A stretch of DNA of 64,000 nt from Zhenhengia yiwuensis (lineage in GTDB: Bacteria > Bacillota > Clostridia > Lachnospirales > Cellulosilyticaceae). Position numbers and translations under genes: made by a program. The DNA lies in NCBI RefSeq assembly GCF_014384995.1, contig NZ_JACRSY010000011.1:48905-112904 (forward strand), written 5' to 3'. Every line of letters begins with the position of its first letter. Positions within the stretch are counted from its first letter, which is position 1. The notes below the pieces were generated by a model. It worked only from the letters and a program-made list of their open reading frames with translations, was not told the DNA's origin and searched no databases. Positions 52,407 to 62,465 of this stretch are shown here, piece by piece.

Positions 52407-52749
52407 TTATGAGTTAACTTTTATTTGTTTCCATTCATCCTCAAGGATAGCCATTAAAATATCATCAGCAAACTCTTTTCCATTCCAAATAGCATCACGC
52501 AATACTCCCTCATGTTTAAAACCTGCTGACTGGTATGCTTTTTCAGCAGAAGGATTAAACGAAAATACATCTAATTCCAAACGATGAAGTTTTAATTTTT
52601 CAAAGGCAAAATCTCGTGTTGCTTTTATGGCCCATGATCCAATTCCTCTACCTCGTTCAGCTGGGTGGAAAATATGCTTCTGCATCTTCTACTTGTGCAA
52701 GCCTTAGGACAAAACCATCTTTTGTCCATGTTTGATTTATTTTATTCAT
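52407..52749 (-). pseudogene. GNAT acetyltransferase with internal deletion (RimJ/RimL type)
   Basis: ATG 52749 has GGAGG 8 bases upstream and opens a normal GNAT N-terminus (WTKDGFVLRLAQVEDAEAYF), which then hits TGA after 30 codons. In another frame the C-terminal half continues intact from about 52685 (HPAERGRGIGSWAIKATRDF, the acetyl-CoA loop, then HRLELDVFSFNPSAEKAYQS and GFKHEGVLRD). The central strands, roughly 70-90 residues, are missing. A deletion with a frame change has killed the gene. It lies downstream of the ABC exporter genes. Confidence 0.75.
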
Positions 52750-52793
52750 TATGTATGCCTCCAAATTCTTGTTTCTGAAACTACTAGAGTCAC

Positions 52794-54611
52794 TTAAGCA
52801 AACTGAGCCTCATAAAGAGAACAATAGAATCCTCTCTGCTCCATGAGACTTTCATGTGTTCCCTGCTCTACCACTTCTCCATCCTTAACGACTAAAATCG
52901 TATCCGCATTTTGAATGGTAGAAAGACGATGGGCAATGACAAAGCAAGTTTTATTCTCCATAAGTTTTCTCATAGCCTGCCCTATTTGCAATTCTGTTCT
53001 TGTATCTACGTTAGAAGTTGCCTCATCTAAGATGAGCATAGGTGCCTCTAATAACATAGCTCTCGCAATAGTTAGAAGTTGTTTCTGCCCTTTGGAAATA
53101 TTAGAACCTTCATCGCTAATCACGGTATCATATCCTTGTGGTAGCCTCTGAATAAAGGAATGGATTTTAACAGCTTTGGCTGCTGCAATCACTTCTTCTC
53201 TTGTTGCGCCTTCTTTACCATAAGCTAGATTGTCATAAATCGTACCATGGAATAACCAGGTTTCCTGTAGTACCATGGCAAATGATTTTCTAAGACTCTC
53301 GCGCGTTAAGTCTTTACTCGGATGATCATCCACTAAAATATTACCACTCTGAATATCATAGAAACGCATTAAGAGGTTAATAAGTGTCGTCTTTCCTGCC
53401 CCAGTCGGACCTACGATAGCAATGAGTTTGCCTGGTTCCACCTTTAAGGACAGGTCATGGATAATGGTTCTTCCCTCTTCATATCCAAACTGAACATGAC
53501 TAAGCTCTACCTTTCCTTGTACTTGTTCCTTACTTCCAAGTACAATAGCCTGCTCCCCATCTTCTATCTCATTCATCTCATCAAGCAAACTAAAGATTCT
53601 TTCTGCCGCCGCTAGAGATGACTGCAGTTCGCTCACAATATTAGCCGCCTCATTAATAGGTCCAGAAAACTTTCTGGAGTACAGGATGAAAGAAGAGATA
53701 TTGCCAATTGTCATTTTCCCCGCTAAGAACAGCATAGCTCCAAATACGCTAATTAGGGATAAAGACAAGTTATTGATAAAGTTAACACATGGTCCTGTCA
53801 TCGCCCCATAGTATTCTGCTCGGTAATAGGCATCCACCGCCTCTTCATTTTTCTTACGGAACTTAGCCAATACATTTTCCTCTTGTGTATAGGCTTTTAA
53901 AGTCTTCTGCCCTGATACCATTTCCTCTGTAAAGCCATTAAGTAACCCAAGTTTTGCTGAACGATCTCTAAAGAGTGGTCTTGTCTTAGTTGTAATAAAC
54001 TTTGTAATCCCTATAGATAAAGGCACTGTAAAACAAAAGACTAATACTAAGCTCTTAGAAATCACCAGCATCATAGAAAGTGCTCCTGTTACTGTAATCA
54101 GCGTGGTCACAATCTGAATCAGATCACTTGATAACGACCCATTAATGGTATCAATATCATAAGTAATTCGGCTAATAATATCCCCCGTCTGTCTCGTATC
54201 AAAATACCCTACTGGTAGTTTTAAAAGCTTATCAAATACATCTTTTCTCATACGCTTTACTACCTTTTTACTAATGGTAATCATTAAGATGGATAACCAA
54301 TAAGAAAGCAAACTTGACACCAGGTAAAATGCCACCATCCAAGCCGCATAATAAAATACTTTTTCAAACTGCACCTTGCCTACTCCTACTATGGCATCTA
54401 CTGCATACCCTGAAAGCATAGGCCCAATAAGTGCTAATAGATTACTTCCCACTGTTAATATAAAAGCTACGAGCAGTAACCATTTGTATTGCATAAGGTA
54501 AAGGGTTAGCCTAAGAAGTGTTGCTTTTTTATTTATTGCGCGATTACTAGCTTTCTGCCCTTTGATATTTTTACCTGCAGCTAACTCTCCCACAAATCCA
54601 CGTTGGCTCAT
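52794..54611 (-). CDS. ABC exporter half (membrane-ATPase fusion), second subunit
   Basis: 605 residues. A hydrophilic N-terminal 30 residues, six membrane spans (LLLVAFILTVGSNLLALIGP onward) and an ATPase with GPTGAGKTTLINLLMRFYDI, LVDDHPSKDL, NISKGQKQLLTIARAMLLEAP (signature ISKGQ) and LILDEATSNVD. AGGTG precedes ATG 54611 inside the end of the partner gene, one base apart, so the two form a heterodimer of the BmrCD/LmrCD type. Such pumps export drugs or lipids. No regulator or attenuator was seen. Confidence 0.93.
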   Translation of the reverse strand: MSQRGFVGELAAGKNIKGQKASNRAINKKATLLRLTLYLMQYKWLLLVAFILTVGSNLLALIGPMLSGYAVDAIVGVGKVQFEKVFYYAAWMVAFYLVSSLLSYWLSILMITISKKVVKRMRKDVFDKLLKLPVGYFDTRQTGDIISRITYDIDTINGSLSSDLIQIVTTLITVTGALSMMLVISKSLVLVFCFTVPLSIGITKFITTKTRPLFRDRSAKLGLLNGFTEEMVSGQKTLKAYTQEENVLAKFRKKNEEAVDAYYRAEYYGAMTGPCVNFINNLSLSLISVFGAMLFLAGKMTIGNISSFILYSRKFSGPINEAANIVSELQSSLAAAERIFSLLDEMNEIEDGEQAIVLGSKEQVQGKVELSHVQFGYEEGRTIIHDLSLKVEPGKLIAIVGPTGAGKTTLINLLMRFYDIQSGNILVDDHPSKDLTRESLRKSFAMVLQETWLFHGTIYDNLAYGKEGATREEVIAAAKAVKIHSFIQRLPQGYDTVISDEGSNISKGQKQLLTIARAMLLEAPMLILDEATSNVDTRTELQIGQAMRKLMENKTCFVIAHRLSTIQNADTILVVKDGEVVEQGTHESLMEQRGFYCSLYEAQFA

Positions 54612-54612
54612 C

Positions 54613-56337
54613 TTAAGCTACACCTCCCATCTGCGACGCACTAATCTGTCTGTAAGACTCACACTGCGCAAGTAGCTCCTCATGTCTACCATAACCAATC
54701 ATTCTACCCTCTTCTAGCACAATAATGTGGTCTGCTTGCATTACAGAGCTGACTCTTTGAGCTACAATAATCTTGGTTGTCTTCTTAAAGTGCATATTAA
54801 GTTCCTGGCGCAACATAGCATCTGTCTGATAGTCTAGTGCGCTGGAGGAATCATCTAGGACTAGAATCTCTGGATGGGCAGCTAAAGCTCTTGCGATAAG
54901 AATTCTCTGCTTCTGTCCACCACTTAGATTAGCCCCCTTAATATCTAAGGCTTCCTCTAAATTATTGGTTTTCTGATCCACAAATTCCTTGGCTCTTGCA
55001 TAAAGCAAGGCTTCTTCTATTTCCTCTTCACTTAAATCTCTTCCTAGATTAACATTTTCCAAAATAGTATCTTCAAAAATCATGTCATTTTGAAAAACTA
55101 CACCAAATTTACTTCTTAGTTCTTGCAAAGGAATACTTTTAATATCTCTACCATTTATTAAAATACGTCCTTGCTTCACATCATAAAAACGTAGGAGTAA
55201 GCTCACAATAGTGCTTTTTCCTGCACCTGTTCCTCCTAAGATTCCTAAGGTTTCTCCCTGCTTCACTTCAAAACTAATATCCTTCAGGTCATCTTCCTCA
55301 CCTTTATTATAAGTAAATGAAACATTCTCAAATACTACATGATATTTTTGTTCATCTGCATAAGTGTTTAGAGCTTCTACTACTTCCATATCATCTTCTA
55401 ACTCTAAAATCGTATCAATACGGTTAGCTGAGGCAATTGCTTTTGAAAGAATGACAAACATCTTGGATATAGAAATCATAGCATTTAGGATAATTGTAAA
55501 GTAAGTCATGAAGGCTAAGATTTTTCCCACTTCACTTAATCCACTATTTACTCTAAAAGCGCCTACAATTAATACGCCTACTAAGGCTAAGTTCATAATG
55601 ACACTTACACTAGGATCAATAACAGCCATGAGCATTCCGGCTTTCTGCTCTTCTCCTACTACCTCATGATTAATGTTTTCAAAGCGATTCCTTTCATAAT
55701 CCTCTTTAGACAAAGCCTTGATAACACGAATGCCACTAATATCTTCCCTAACAATCCTCACAAAACGGTCAATGGACTGTTGTAACTTAGTGTACATTGG
55801 AATACTTCTTTGTGATACCTTAATCATAATCCATGCTAAAAACGGTAAAGTAATAATAAGCACACAAGCTAACACTGGATCTAATGTTAATGTTACAAAG
55901 ATTCCACCTATTAAAAGAATCGGCGCTCTTACCCCTAAACGTTGTATTCTCCCTATCATTTGATGCACATTATATGTATCCGTTGTAAGCCTTGACATGA
56001 TTGAAGGCTTAGTATAAGTATCCATATAAGAATCCGATAAGTACATAACCTTTTCAAATAAATCATTTCTAATATGCTCTGTTGTATCTCTTGCCACCTT
56101 AGATGCCATTCTATTGGCAATGACATTAAACGATACGGCTAAAAAGGAGCAAACAATCATCATAAGTCCCCATAGATAAATCTGTCCCTTGTCTTTAATA
56201 GGGATGATTGTATCGATCATATAAGCTAAAATCCAAGGTAAACAAAGGTCCATAATAGAACCCACAAACTTAATCATAAACCCTATACTCATACGAAAAT
56301 AATAAGGTTTTAAATAATAGGTTAATATTTTTTGCAT
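54613..56337 (-). CDS. ABC exporter half (membrane-ATPase fusion), first subunit
   Basis: 574 residues. Six spans (FMIKFVGSIMDLCLPWILAY onward) and an ATPase with GGTGAGKSTIVSLLLRFYDV, GANLSGGQKQRILIARALAA (canonical signature) and LVLDDSSSALD. The Walker B is followed by Asp instead of the usual catalytic Glu (LDDSSS), which marks this as the half with the degenerate ATP site in heterodimeric exporters. GGAAGG precedes ATG 56337. It is coupled to the downstream subunit. Confidence 0.93.
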   Translation of the reverse strand: MQKILTYYLKPYYFRMSIGFMIKFVGSIMDLCLPWILAYMIDTIIPIKDKGQIYLWGLMMIVCSFLAVSFNVIANRMASKVARDTTEHIRNDLFEKVMYLSDSYMDTYTKPSIMSRLTTDTYNVHQMIGRIQRLGVRAPILLIGGIFVTLTLDPVLACVLIITLPFLAWIMIKVSQRSIPMYTKLQQSIDRFVRIVREDISGIRVIKALSKEDYERNRFENINHEVVGEEQKAGMLMAVIDPSVSVIMNLALVGVLIVGAFRVNSGLSEVGKILAFMTYFTIILNAMISISKMFVILSKAIASANRIDTILELEDDMEVVEALNTYADEQKYHVVFENVSFTYNKGEEDDLKDISFEVKQGETLGILGGTGAGKSTIVSLLLRFYDVKQGRILINGRDIKSIPLQELRSKFGVVFQNDMIFEDTILENVNLGRDLSEEEIEEALLYARAKEFVDQKTNNLEEALDIKGANLSGGQKQRILIARALAAHPEILVLDDSSSALDYQTDAMLRQELNMHFKKTTKIIVAQRVSSVMQADHIIVLEEGRMIGYGRHEELLAQCESYRQISASQMGGVA

Positions 56338-56546
56338 AGCTGCCTCCCTTCCTTAACTGCTATTATATTATTGTTCTCACGTTTACTATTTTAACATAGT
56401 TAAGAATTTAGTTCCAAATTTTACTCTATTCATTTGTTCCTCAAGCAAAAGTTATAGCTTACACTTAAGATTTAAAGAAATAACATATTATTACTTTCTC
56501 TAGTAAATACTATCTTTAAAATATGATTTATATTTGGAGGATATAT

Positions 56547-57536
56547 ATGTGTACAGCTCTAACACTACAAACTCAAGATGGCTATAATCTATTTGGAAGA
56601 AATATGGATATCGAATTCTCTTTTAGTCAATCTATTCTTCTTATCCCAAGAAATTTTAACTATACAGACAACATAACAGGTAAAACTCAAAAATCTAAAT
56701 ACGCTATTATAGGTATGGGGACACTACTAGGCACCTACCCTGCGTTAGCTGATGGTCTAAATGAAAAGGGACTGGCCTGCGCTGGATTAAATTTCCCGGG
56801 TTATGTCCATTATGAAGAAAATGTCCTAGAGGACAAAATTAACTTAGCTCCTTATGATGTCATCTTTTGGATACTTAATAATTTTGATTCTATAGAGGCA
56901 TTAAAAAAAGAACTCCCTCATATTAATATTGTCAAAAAACCTTTTAATGAATCTACACCTTTACCAACACTTCATTGGATTGTAGTAGATAAAAAAGGAG
57001 CATGTATTGTTATCGAAAAAACGAAAGAAAAATTAAGTATTTATGATAATGCCATTGGTGTTTTATCGAACGCTCCTACCTTTGATTGGCATATGACTAA
57101 CCTTAGACAATATATAAATGTGGACCCTCATCAACCTATTGCTACCTCTTGGAATAATCAGGAATTAGCTCCTCTAGGGCAAGGTTTAGGTTCTTTTGGC
57201 CTCCCTGGAGATTTTTCTACGGTATCTCGTTTTGTAAGGATAGCCTTTTTAAAGTCTAAAATTGGCAATCCTATCAACGAACTTAATGGTATCAGCGAAT
57301 TTTTCCATATGCTTAATAATGTATCTATGGTAACCGGCTCCGTTATTACACCACAAGAAAAAAATGATATTACGCTTTATACTTCCTGTATGTCTCAGCA
57401 AAAAGGAGTCTATTATTATACCACCTATAATAATAGTAGAATAAATGCCATTGATATGAATAAGGAAGACTTAGATGGAGATCAGGTTAAAGTCTTTCCA
57501 TACTTAGATACTCAAGATATCAATTATCAAAACTAA
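56547..57536 (+). CDS. Choloylglycine hydrolase family (bile salt hydrolase-like) enzyme
   Basis: 329 residues from ATG 56547 (GGAGG 7 bases upstream). An earlier in-frame ATG would bury the catalytic cysteine, which must be residue 2 (MCTALTLQT) after Met removal. Family residues include R18 and D21 in LFGRNMDIEF, GLNEKGLACAGLNFPGY, IGVLSNAPTFDWHMTNL (Asn) and GLPGDFSTVSRFVRIAF (Arg). This pattern fits bile salt hydrolase better than penicillin V acylase, but the exact substrate is open. It is followed after 11 bp by an MFS transporter, which suggests coordinated uptake or export of the conjugate. Confidence 0.88.
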   Translation: MCTALTLQTQDGYNLFGRNMDIEFSFSQSILLIPRNFNYTDNITGKTQKSKYAIIGMGTLLGTYPALADGLNEKGLACAGLNFPGYVHYEENVLEDKINLAPYDVIFWILNNFDSIEALKKELPHINIVKKPFNESTPLPTLHWIVVDKKGACIVIEKTKEKLSIYDNAIGVLSNAPTFDWHMTNLRQYINVDPHQPIATSWNNQELAPLGQGLGSFGLPGDFSTVSRFVRIAFLKSKIGNPINELNGISEFFHMLNNVSMVTGSVITPQEKNDITLYTSCMSQQKGVYYYTTYNNSRINAIDMNKEDLDGDQVKVFPYLDTQDINYQN

Positions 57537-57547
57537 GGAGTTTAACT

Positions 57548-58819
57548 ATGGATTATAATCAGTCTAATATAGCATCACCAAATCGTAATATTAAAAAAGC
57601 TTACTTTATTGTATTTGTATGTATGATTATGCAAGCAATCCCTTTTGGGGTTGCTCAAAATATACAACCCTTATTTATCCCTTATGTTACTAGTAAATTT
57701 GGGTTTTCACTCGCTTCCTTCTCTTTAATCTTTACCTTTGGTGCCATTGCCTCTGCAATATGTTCACCTTTTTTAGGTAAATTATATGGGAAAGTAAATA
57801 TTAAATTTTTATTTTTAATAGGCGTTATCTTATCCTCTCTTGGATTTATGGGTTTTAGCTTTGCTCGTAAACTTTATCAATTTGATATTTTATCTGCTGT
57901 ATCTCAGGTCGGATGTATTATGTTTTCAGGATTAGGTGTTCCTTTTATTATTAGCCACTGGTTCCCCAATAACGGTAAAGGTAAAGCCTTAGGTATTGCT
58001 TTTTCAGGTGGTTCTATTGGGAATGTATTCTTACAACCTATCACTTCTCACCTACTCGCTGCATCAGGTCCTAGTACGAGCTATATTATATTTGGTCTAC
58101 TTTCATTAATTGTAGGTATTCCTTTAGTTATATTCTTCATTCGACTACCAAGAGATCAGGAAGTTATTAACCCAAGTCATACCTCAAATGCTCAAGAAAA
58201 TACTACGATTAAAGGCTATGAGGGCACAGGTGCAGAAGCTGTTAGAAAAAATATATATTTTTGGCTATTTTCCATCGGATATGCTATTATTGCTATTCCA
58301 ATCGCCGCATTAAGTACCCAATATGCCACTTATTTTAAAAGCGCCCTAAATCTACAACCTTCTTTAATAGGAATATTAGGCTCAACCTTTGCTCTATTCT
58401 GTTTACTTGGAAATGTAGTGGGAGGCACCCTATTTGATAAATTAGGCTCATTAAAAACAATGGCTATTTCTGCAATACTCATTATTATAGCTATTGTATC
58501 TTTACTCTTGTCTGCTCATTTCCATTATATATCCTTTTTATTCTCGATCTCATATGGTTTAAATGTTTATTCCTATATGTCTGGGCCTGCATTTATGTCT
58601 AGTGATGTGTTTGGGAGAAAAGAATCTAGTGTAACCCTTGGTACTATTAGCTTACTATTTGCTTTAGGCTTTGCATTTGGAAGTTCATTATTTGGACTTA
58701 TTGTTGACCACTTTCAATTTACTGTTGCTTGGATTACCATGTTAATTTGTGTCGTAATAGGCTATGCCCTTTTACTGATTTCAATTATGAAATATAAAAA
58801 GCAAACTCTGCACACCTAA
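57548..58819 (+). CDS. MFS transporter, oxalate:formate-antiporter-like
   Basis: 423 residues with 12 spans and a central cytoplasmic loop (about 200-235). The start (YFIVFVCMIMQAIPFGVAQN), FGAIASAICSPFLGKLYGKV and WFPNNGKGKALGIAFSGGSI are in the OFA/monocarboxylate style of MFS carriers. AAGGAG precedes ATG 57548, 11 bp after the choloylglycine hydrolase stop, so the two form an operon. It could import conjugated bile acids or export a freed product. Confidence 0.88.
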   Translation: MDYNQSNIASPNRNIKKAYFIVFVCMIMQAIPFGVAQNIQPLFIPYVTSKFGFSLASFSLIFTFGAIASAICSPFLGKLYGKVNIKFLFLIGVILSSLGFMGFSFARKLYQFDILSAVSQVGCIMFSGLGVPFIISHWFPNNGKGKALGIAFSGGSIGNVFLQPITSHLLAASGPSTSYIIFGLLSLIVGIPLVIFFIRLPRDQEVINPSHTSNAQENTTIKGYEGTGAEAVRKNIYFWLFSIGYAIIAIPIAALSTQYATYFKSALNLQPSLIGILGSTFALFCLLGNVVGGTLFDKLGSLKTMAISAILIIIAIVSLLLSAHFHYISFLFSISYGLNVYSYMSGPAFMSSDVFGRKESSVTLGTISLLFALGFAFGSSLFGLIVDHFQFTVAWITMLICVVIGYALLLISIMKYKKQTLHT

Positions 58820-58873
58820 AACACCAAACCTAGTGTCCTCATTTCGAAAATTTAGTATATTTACCAAACTAAA

Positions 58874-58912
58874 AGAACCCACGAATTTTATTGCCTAAAA
58901 TTCGTGGGTTCT
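58874..58912. terminator. Bidirectional terminator between MFS and MATE genes
   Basis: Perfect 17-bp stem (58874-58890 with 58896-58912), 5-base loop, between convergent genes. Confidence 0.85.
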
Positions 58913-58951
58913 AATCATAAAGGTGAGTTATATCTTGTAATTGTCTCAGTA

Positions 58952-60307
58952 TTAGTTTGTAGCGGGCTCTTTAGCCATTTCCCGTTCTACTTTACGCATC
59001 TTAATAAAGTAGACAATTATAAGTGGTGTAAAGGCTGCAATCCATGCTGATGGGTCTGCTAAACAGATTCCTGTAAAGCCAATAAGTGCTGGTAAAGTAT
59101 AGGCAACCACTGCACGTGCCACTAACTCAAACACACCTGCCATCATAGGGATAAAGGACTGTCCCATAGCTTGAAGTGCATTTCGGTAAACAAAAATAAG
59201 TCCTAAAGGTATAAAGAATATACCCGCATAGTTTAAGACTTGGGTTGAATAGCTAATAACTTCTGGGCTAGGATTTTCAAGGAAAAATCCTACAAGGTAT
59301 TTTCCAAAAAGGAATAGCACACTGCTTGACAATATACTTGTAGCAATAGATATACATGTTATGGTTCGAACCCCTTCTCGAATACGATGGTATAATCCTG
59401 CTCCTAGATTTTGTCCTACAAATGTAGCAGTGGATACCCCATAGGTTACTAAAGGTTGCATCACTAACTGAATGACTTTGGATGCTGCCGTATAAGCTGC
59501 CATTACACTTGATCCAAAAATATTAATGGCACTTTGAAGGGTCATAACCCCCATTGCTGTGATTGAAAACTGCAATGCCATAGGAAGGCCAATGTGAAAA
59601 TGTGTACGGTAGTAACTTGCTGGCACTTTAAAATCTTCTTTTTTAAGTCTTAGAATTTGGAACTTCTTATAACTATAAACAATACATAGTACAGCAGCTA
59701 ATCCTTGGGCAATATTGGTAGCATAAGCTGCCCCTGCTACTCCCATATTAAAGTTGATAATAAATACTAAGTCTAAAACTATATTCACTATAGAAGCTAT
59801 AATAAGGAAATATAATGGTGTTTTACTATCCCCTAGTGCACGCAAAATCCCTGCAGACATATTATAAAACGCTTGAGTAAAAATCCCCGCATAGATAATC
59901 CCAATATATGTACTGGCATACTGAAATACATTCTCAGGTGTATTCATAAGCTTTAAAAGTGGTGTTTTTAAAATAAGCATCACCATTGTTACCACAAAGG
60001 TTACAATTACAGTCAAGGTAATATTACTCGCAATTGCTTTCCTAACACCTTTCTCATCTTTTGCTCCAAACCGTTGAGCAACCATAACAGAGAATCCACT
60101 GGTAAGCCCTAATAAAAAACCATTGACCAAAAAGAACATAGATCCTGTCGAACCTACTGCTGCTAATGCCTCTTCTCCTAAAAATTTCCCTACGATAATG
60201 GTATCCACCATACTGTAAAGTTGCTGAAAGATATTTCCAATAAGTAATGGGATTGAAAACCATATAAATAACTTAAAAGGTTTTCCTTGTGTCATATCAT
60301 TTGTCAT
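58952..60307 (-). CDS. MATE-family efflux transporter
   Basis: 451 residues with 12 spans. Family segments are KLFIWFSIPLLIGNIFQQLY, MVDTIIVGKFLGEEALAAVG and the second-half repeat GLPMALQFSITAMGVMTLQS. MATE pumps expel drugs with Na+ or H+. ATG 60307 has AAGGAG 9 bases upstream; an ATG two codons earlier is only 3 bases from it. A perfect TATAAT lies about 45 bases upstream. Single gene. Confidence 0.92.
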   Translation of the reverse strand: MTNDMTQGKPFKLFIWFSIPLLIGNIFQQLYSMVDTIIVGKFLGEEALAAVGSTGSMFFLVNGFLLGLTSGFSVMVAQRFGAKDEKGVRKAIASNITLTVIVTFVVTMVMLILKTPLLKLMNTPENVFQYASTYIGIIYAGIFTQAFYNMSAGILRALGDSKTPLYFLIIASIVNIVLDLVFIINFNMGVAGAAYATNIAQGLAAVLCIVYSYKKFQILRLKKEDFKVPASYYRTHFHIGLPMALQFSITAMGVMTLQSAINIFGSSVMAAYTAASKVIQLVMQPLVTYGVSTATFVGQNLGAGLYHRIREGVRTITCISIATSILSSSVLFLFGKYLVGFFLENPSPEVISYSTQVLNYAGIFFIPLGLIFVYRNALQAMGQSFIPMMAGVFELVARAVVAYTLPALIGFTGICLADPSAWIAAFTPLIIVYFIKMRKVEREMAKEPATN

Positions 60308-60455
60308 ATTCATACTCTCCTTACTTTTTTAAACCATCCTTCATTATAGCCCATTCCTTATCTTTTGGCGATATAAATATGCTTTAAATTTTTATACAAA
60401 TTTCTTATTAAGCATACCTATTTCATTTCTTTTATTCTAAAATAACGTTGCTAAC

Positions 60456-60490
60456 AAAAAGGAACCTACAGTAAAAGTAAGTTCCTTTTT
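60456..60490 (-). terminator. Terminator of the L-serine dehydratase operon
   Basis: AAAAAGGAAC (60456-60465) pairs with GTTCCTTTTT (60481-60490), with an inner TAC/GTA, 26 bases after the permease stop. Confidence 0.8.
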
Positions 60491-60515
60491 ATGCCAAAAC
60501 TTATTTGAATTATAT

Positions 60516-61550
60516 TTAAACAGCTTGTGAATCTTCTTCACCTCTAATTTCAGCTGCTGTACGAATTTTATAGTTTTTAAAGATTTTGTAGCCTAGAAAA
60601 CCACTAAAGATACTTACGATTATACAACCTGTAGCAGCAATTAAAACTTGAACAGGAGGATTGTAAGCGAACATCACTGCAAATCCAGCGATAGGTGTTG
60701 CTGTACCAGGAGTCATATTTGTAAGTCCCATAAGAGCAACGATAATACCACTTAGTGCACCACCCATGAAGTTAGTCACATAAACAGGAATAGGATTAGC
60801 ACTAATTAAGTCTGCTTGTGTTAAAGGTTCGATAGCTACTGCAATTGTATCTTTTTTACTTCCAAACTTCATTTTTTTAAAGAACACGAAGTTTAAGAAT
60901 GAAGAACCAAATACAGCAAGGGCACCAATTGCCATAGGTACACCTGTAAGGCCTAACATGGCTGTAAGTGCCATTGAACTTAGAGGGGCAGTAGCTACTA
61001 CAGTGATGATCCCACCAAGGATAATACCCATAAGAATTGGACTAGCAGTAGTAGATGAAAGAAGCACTTGTCCGATATTTAATAAAGTTGCATCTACAAT
61101 AGGTGACATGATTGTAGCAATTAAACGTGTTAATGGTGCTGCAATAACAATGATTACAATAAGGTCTAAACCAGCAGGGATTTTTTTCTCAAAGAACTTA
61201 ATCACATATGAAATTAAGTAACCCGCAATGAAACCAGGTAGTATACCGAATCCAGAACAAGTTAAGCCTACTAACACAGCATATGCAGGTGAAACACCCA
61301 GCGCTAAAGGTACAAGAATACCAGCAGCTACACCACCTAAGCTACCATTAGCAGCACCTACACCTTGTAGGAAAGTAATATTGAGTACATCTCCAAAGAA
61401 AGCTGCATGAAAAGCCTCAACCAAGAAGCTAGCACAAGCCGCATTAGCAAGTGCGCCCATTGCTTTCATACCATTTGGTGCTTTGTAACTAAAGAGTGTA
61501 AAGAGTCCAAGTACAAGAAGTAAAAGAATCGTTCCGATTAGAATTTGCAT
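60516..61550 (-). CDS. PTS_EIIC_2 family permease linked to serine dehydratase
   Basis: 344 residues with about ten spans. The glycine/alanine-rich segments GALANAACASFLVEAFHAAF, GSLGGVAAGILVPLALG, TCSGFGILPGFIAGYL and ATAPLSSMALTAML fit the family called PTS_EIIC_2. The protein has no phosphorylatable Cys/His site of EIIB or EIIA, so it may not be a real PTS protein. It lies 33 bp after sdaAA in the same operon, and a serine transporter is the natural inference. GGAGG precedes ATG 61550. Confidence 0.75.
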   Translation of the reverse strand: MQILIGTILLLLVLGLFTLFSYKAPNGMKAMGALANAACASFLVEAFHAAFFGDVLNITFLQGVGAANGSLGGVAAGILVPLALGVSPAYAVLVGLTCSGFGILPGFIAGYLISYVIKFFEKKIPAGLDLIVIIVIAAPLTRLIATIMSPIVDATLLNIGQVLLSSTTASPILMGIILGGIITVVATAPLSSMALTAMLGLTGVPMAIGALAVFGSSFLNFVFFKKMKFGSKKDTIAVAIEPLTQADLISANPIPVYVTNFMGGALSGIIVALMGLTNMTPGTATPIAGFAVMFAYNPPVQVLIAATGCIIVSIFSGFLGYKIFKNYKIRTAAEIRGEEDSQAV

Positions 61551-61583
61551 AATTTAAGCCTCCACAATGATGTCAAAAGGATT

Positions 61584-62465
61584 TTAGTTTGAGCCAAATA
61601 CTTGATTTTTAAGTTTGATACCAGTAGGGGTAATAGCAATACCACCTAAAGCTGTTTCTCTTAATTCTGCAGGTAGAGAAGTACCGACTTTGTACATAGC
61701 AGCAAGTGCATCATCAAATGGAATTTTAGAGTCCACGCCAGCCATCACTAAGTCTACTGTAGCAAGAGCACTAATGGCACCAGAGATATTTCTCTTCGCA
61801 CAAGGAATTTCTACAAGACCTGCTACCGGGTCGCACACAAGACCTAATACATTTTTGAAGATGATAGCAGCCGCATCTAAACTCATTTTAGGTGTACCAC
61901 CCATCATTTCTACAACAGCAGCCGCTGCCATAGCAGCACCAGAACCGCATTCTGCTTGGCAACCACCTTCAGCCCCCGAGAAAGTAGCATTCATACCAAT
62001 AATCATCCCTACAGCGCTTGCAGCGAATAAGCACTGAATCAGCTCTTCATCTGTTTTGTGAAGCTGCTCACCTGCTGTTAGTACTACAGCTGGCAAGATA
62101 CCACAAGAACCTGCTGTTGGGCAAGCTACTATTTTACCCATAGAACCATTTACCTCCGCTGAGGAGAGTGCCATAGCCATAGCTTTTACTACACCCTCTC
62201 CCATCAGAGATTTGCCTGATTTTAAATACTGTTCTAAACGATAAGCATCTCCACCAATAAGCCCACTTAAAGAATAAACTTCTTTCTCACGGCCTAAAGT
62301 TGCACCTTCTCTCATGGCATCAAGTGTTAATTGCATGTGAGCAAATAAGCCTTCACGCGTTACACCTTTATCTTCAACTTCCCTTGCAATAGCATATTCA
62401 CTAAGTGAAATATGATGTTCCTTACAGATTTCCATAAGTTCAAGTCCAGATTTAGCAATTTTCAT
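61584..62465 (-). CDS. sdaAA: L-serine dehydratase, iron-sulfur-dependent, alpha subunit
   Basis: 293 residues from ATG 62465 (GGGAGGG 6 bases upstream; an open stretch of 30 codons further up overlaps sdaAB and is not used). Fe-S cysteines are in KIVACPTAGSCGILPAV, SGAEGGCQAECGSGAAMAAA and LVCDPVAGLVEIPCAKRN. It deaminates L-serine to pyruvate and ammonia with an oxygen-sensitive 4Fe-4S cluster. It overlaps the beta-subunit gene by 14 bp, so they are translationally coupled. Confidence 0.95.
   Translation of the reverse strand: MKIAKSGLELMEICKEHHISLSEYAIAREVEDKGVTREGLFAHMQLTLDAMREGATLGREKEVYSLSGLIGGDAYRLEQYLKSGKSLMGEGVVKAMAMALSSAEVNGSMGKIVACPTAGSCGILPAVVLTAGEQLHKTDEELIQCLFAASAVGMIIGMNATFSGAEGGCQAECGSGAAMAAAAVVEMMGGTPKMSLDAAAIIFKNVLGLVCDPVAGLVEIPCAKRNISGAISALATVDLVMAGVDSKIPFDDALAAMYKVGTSLPAELRETALGGIAITPTGIKLKNQVFGSN

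Noticed and set aside
59355..59375. GGTTCGAACCCC, similar to a tRNA T-loop
   Set aside because: It lies inside the MATE gene, and no acceptor or anticodon arm can be folded around it.
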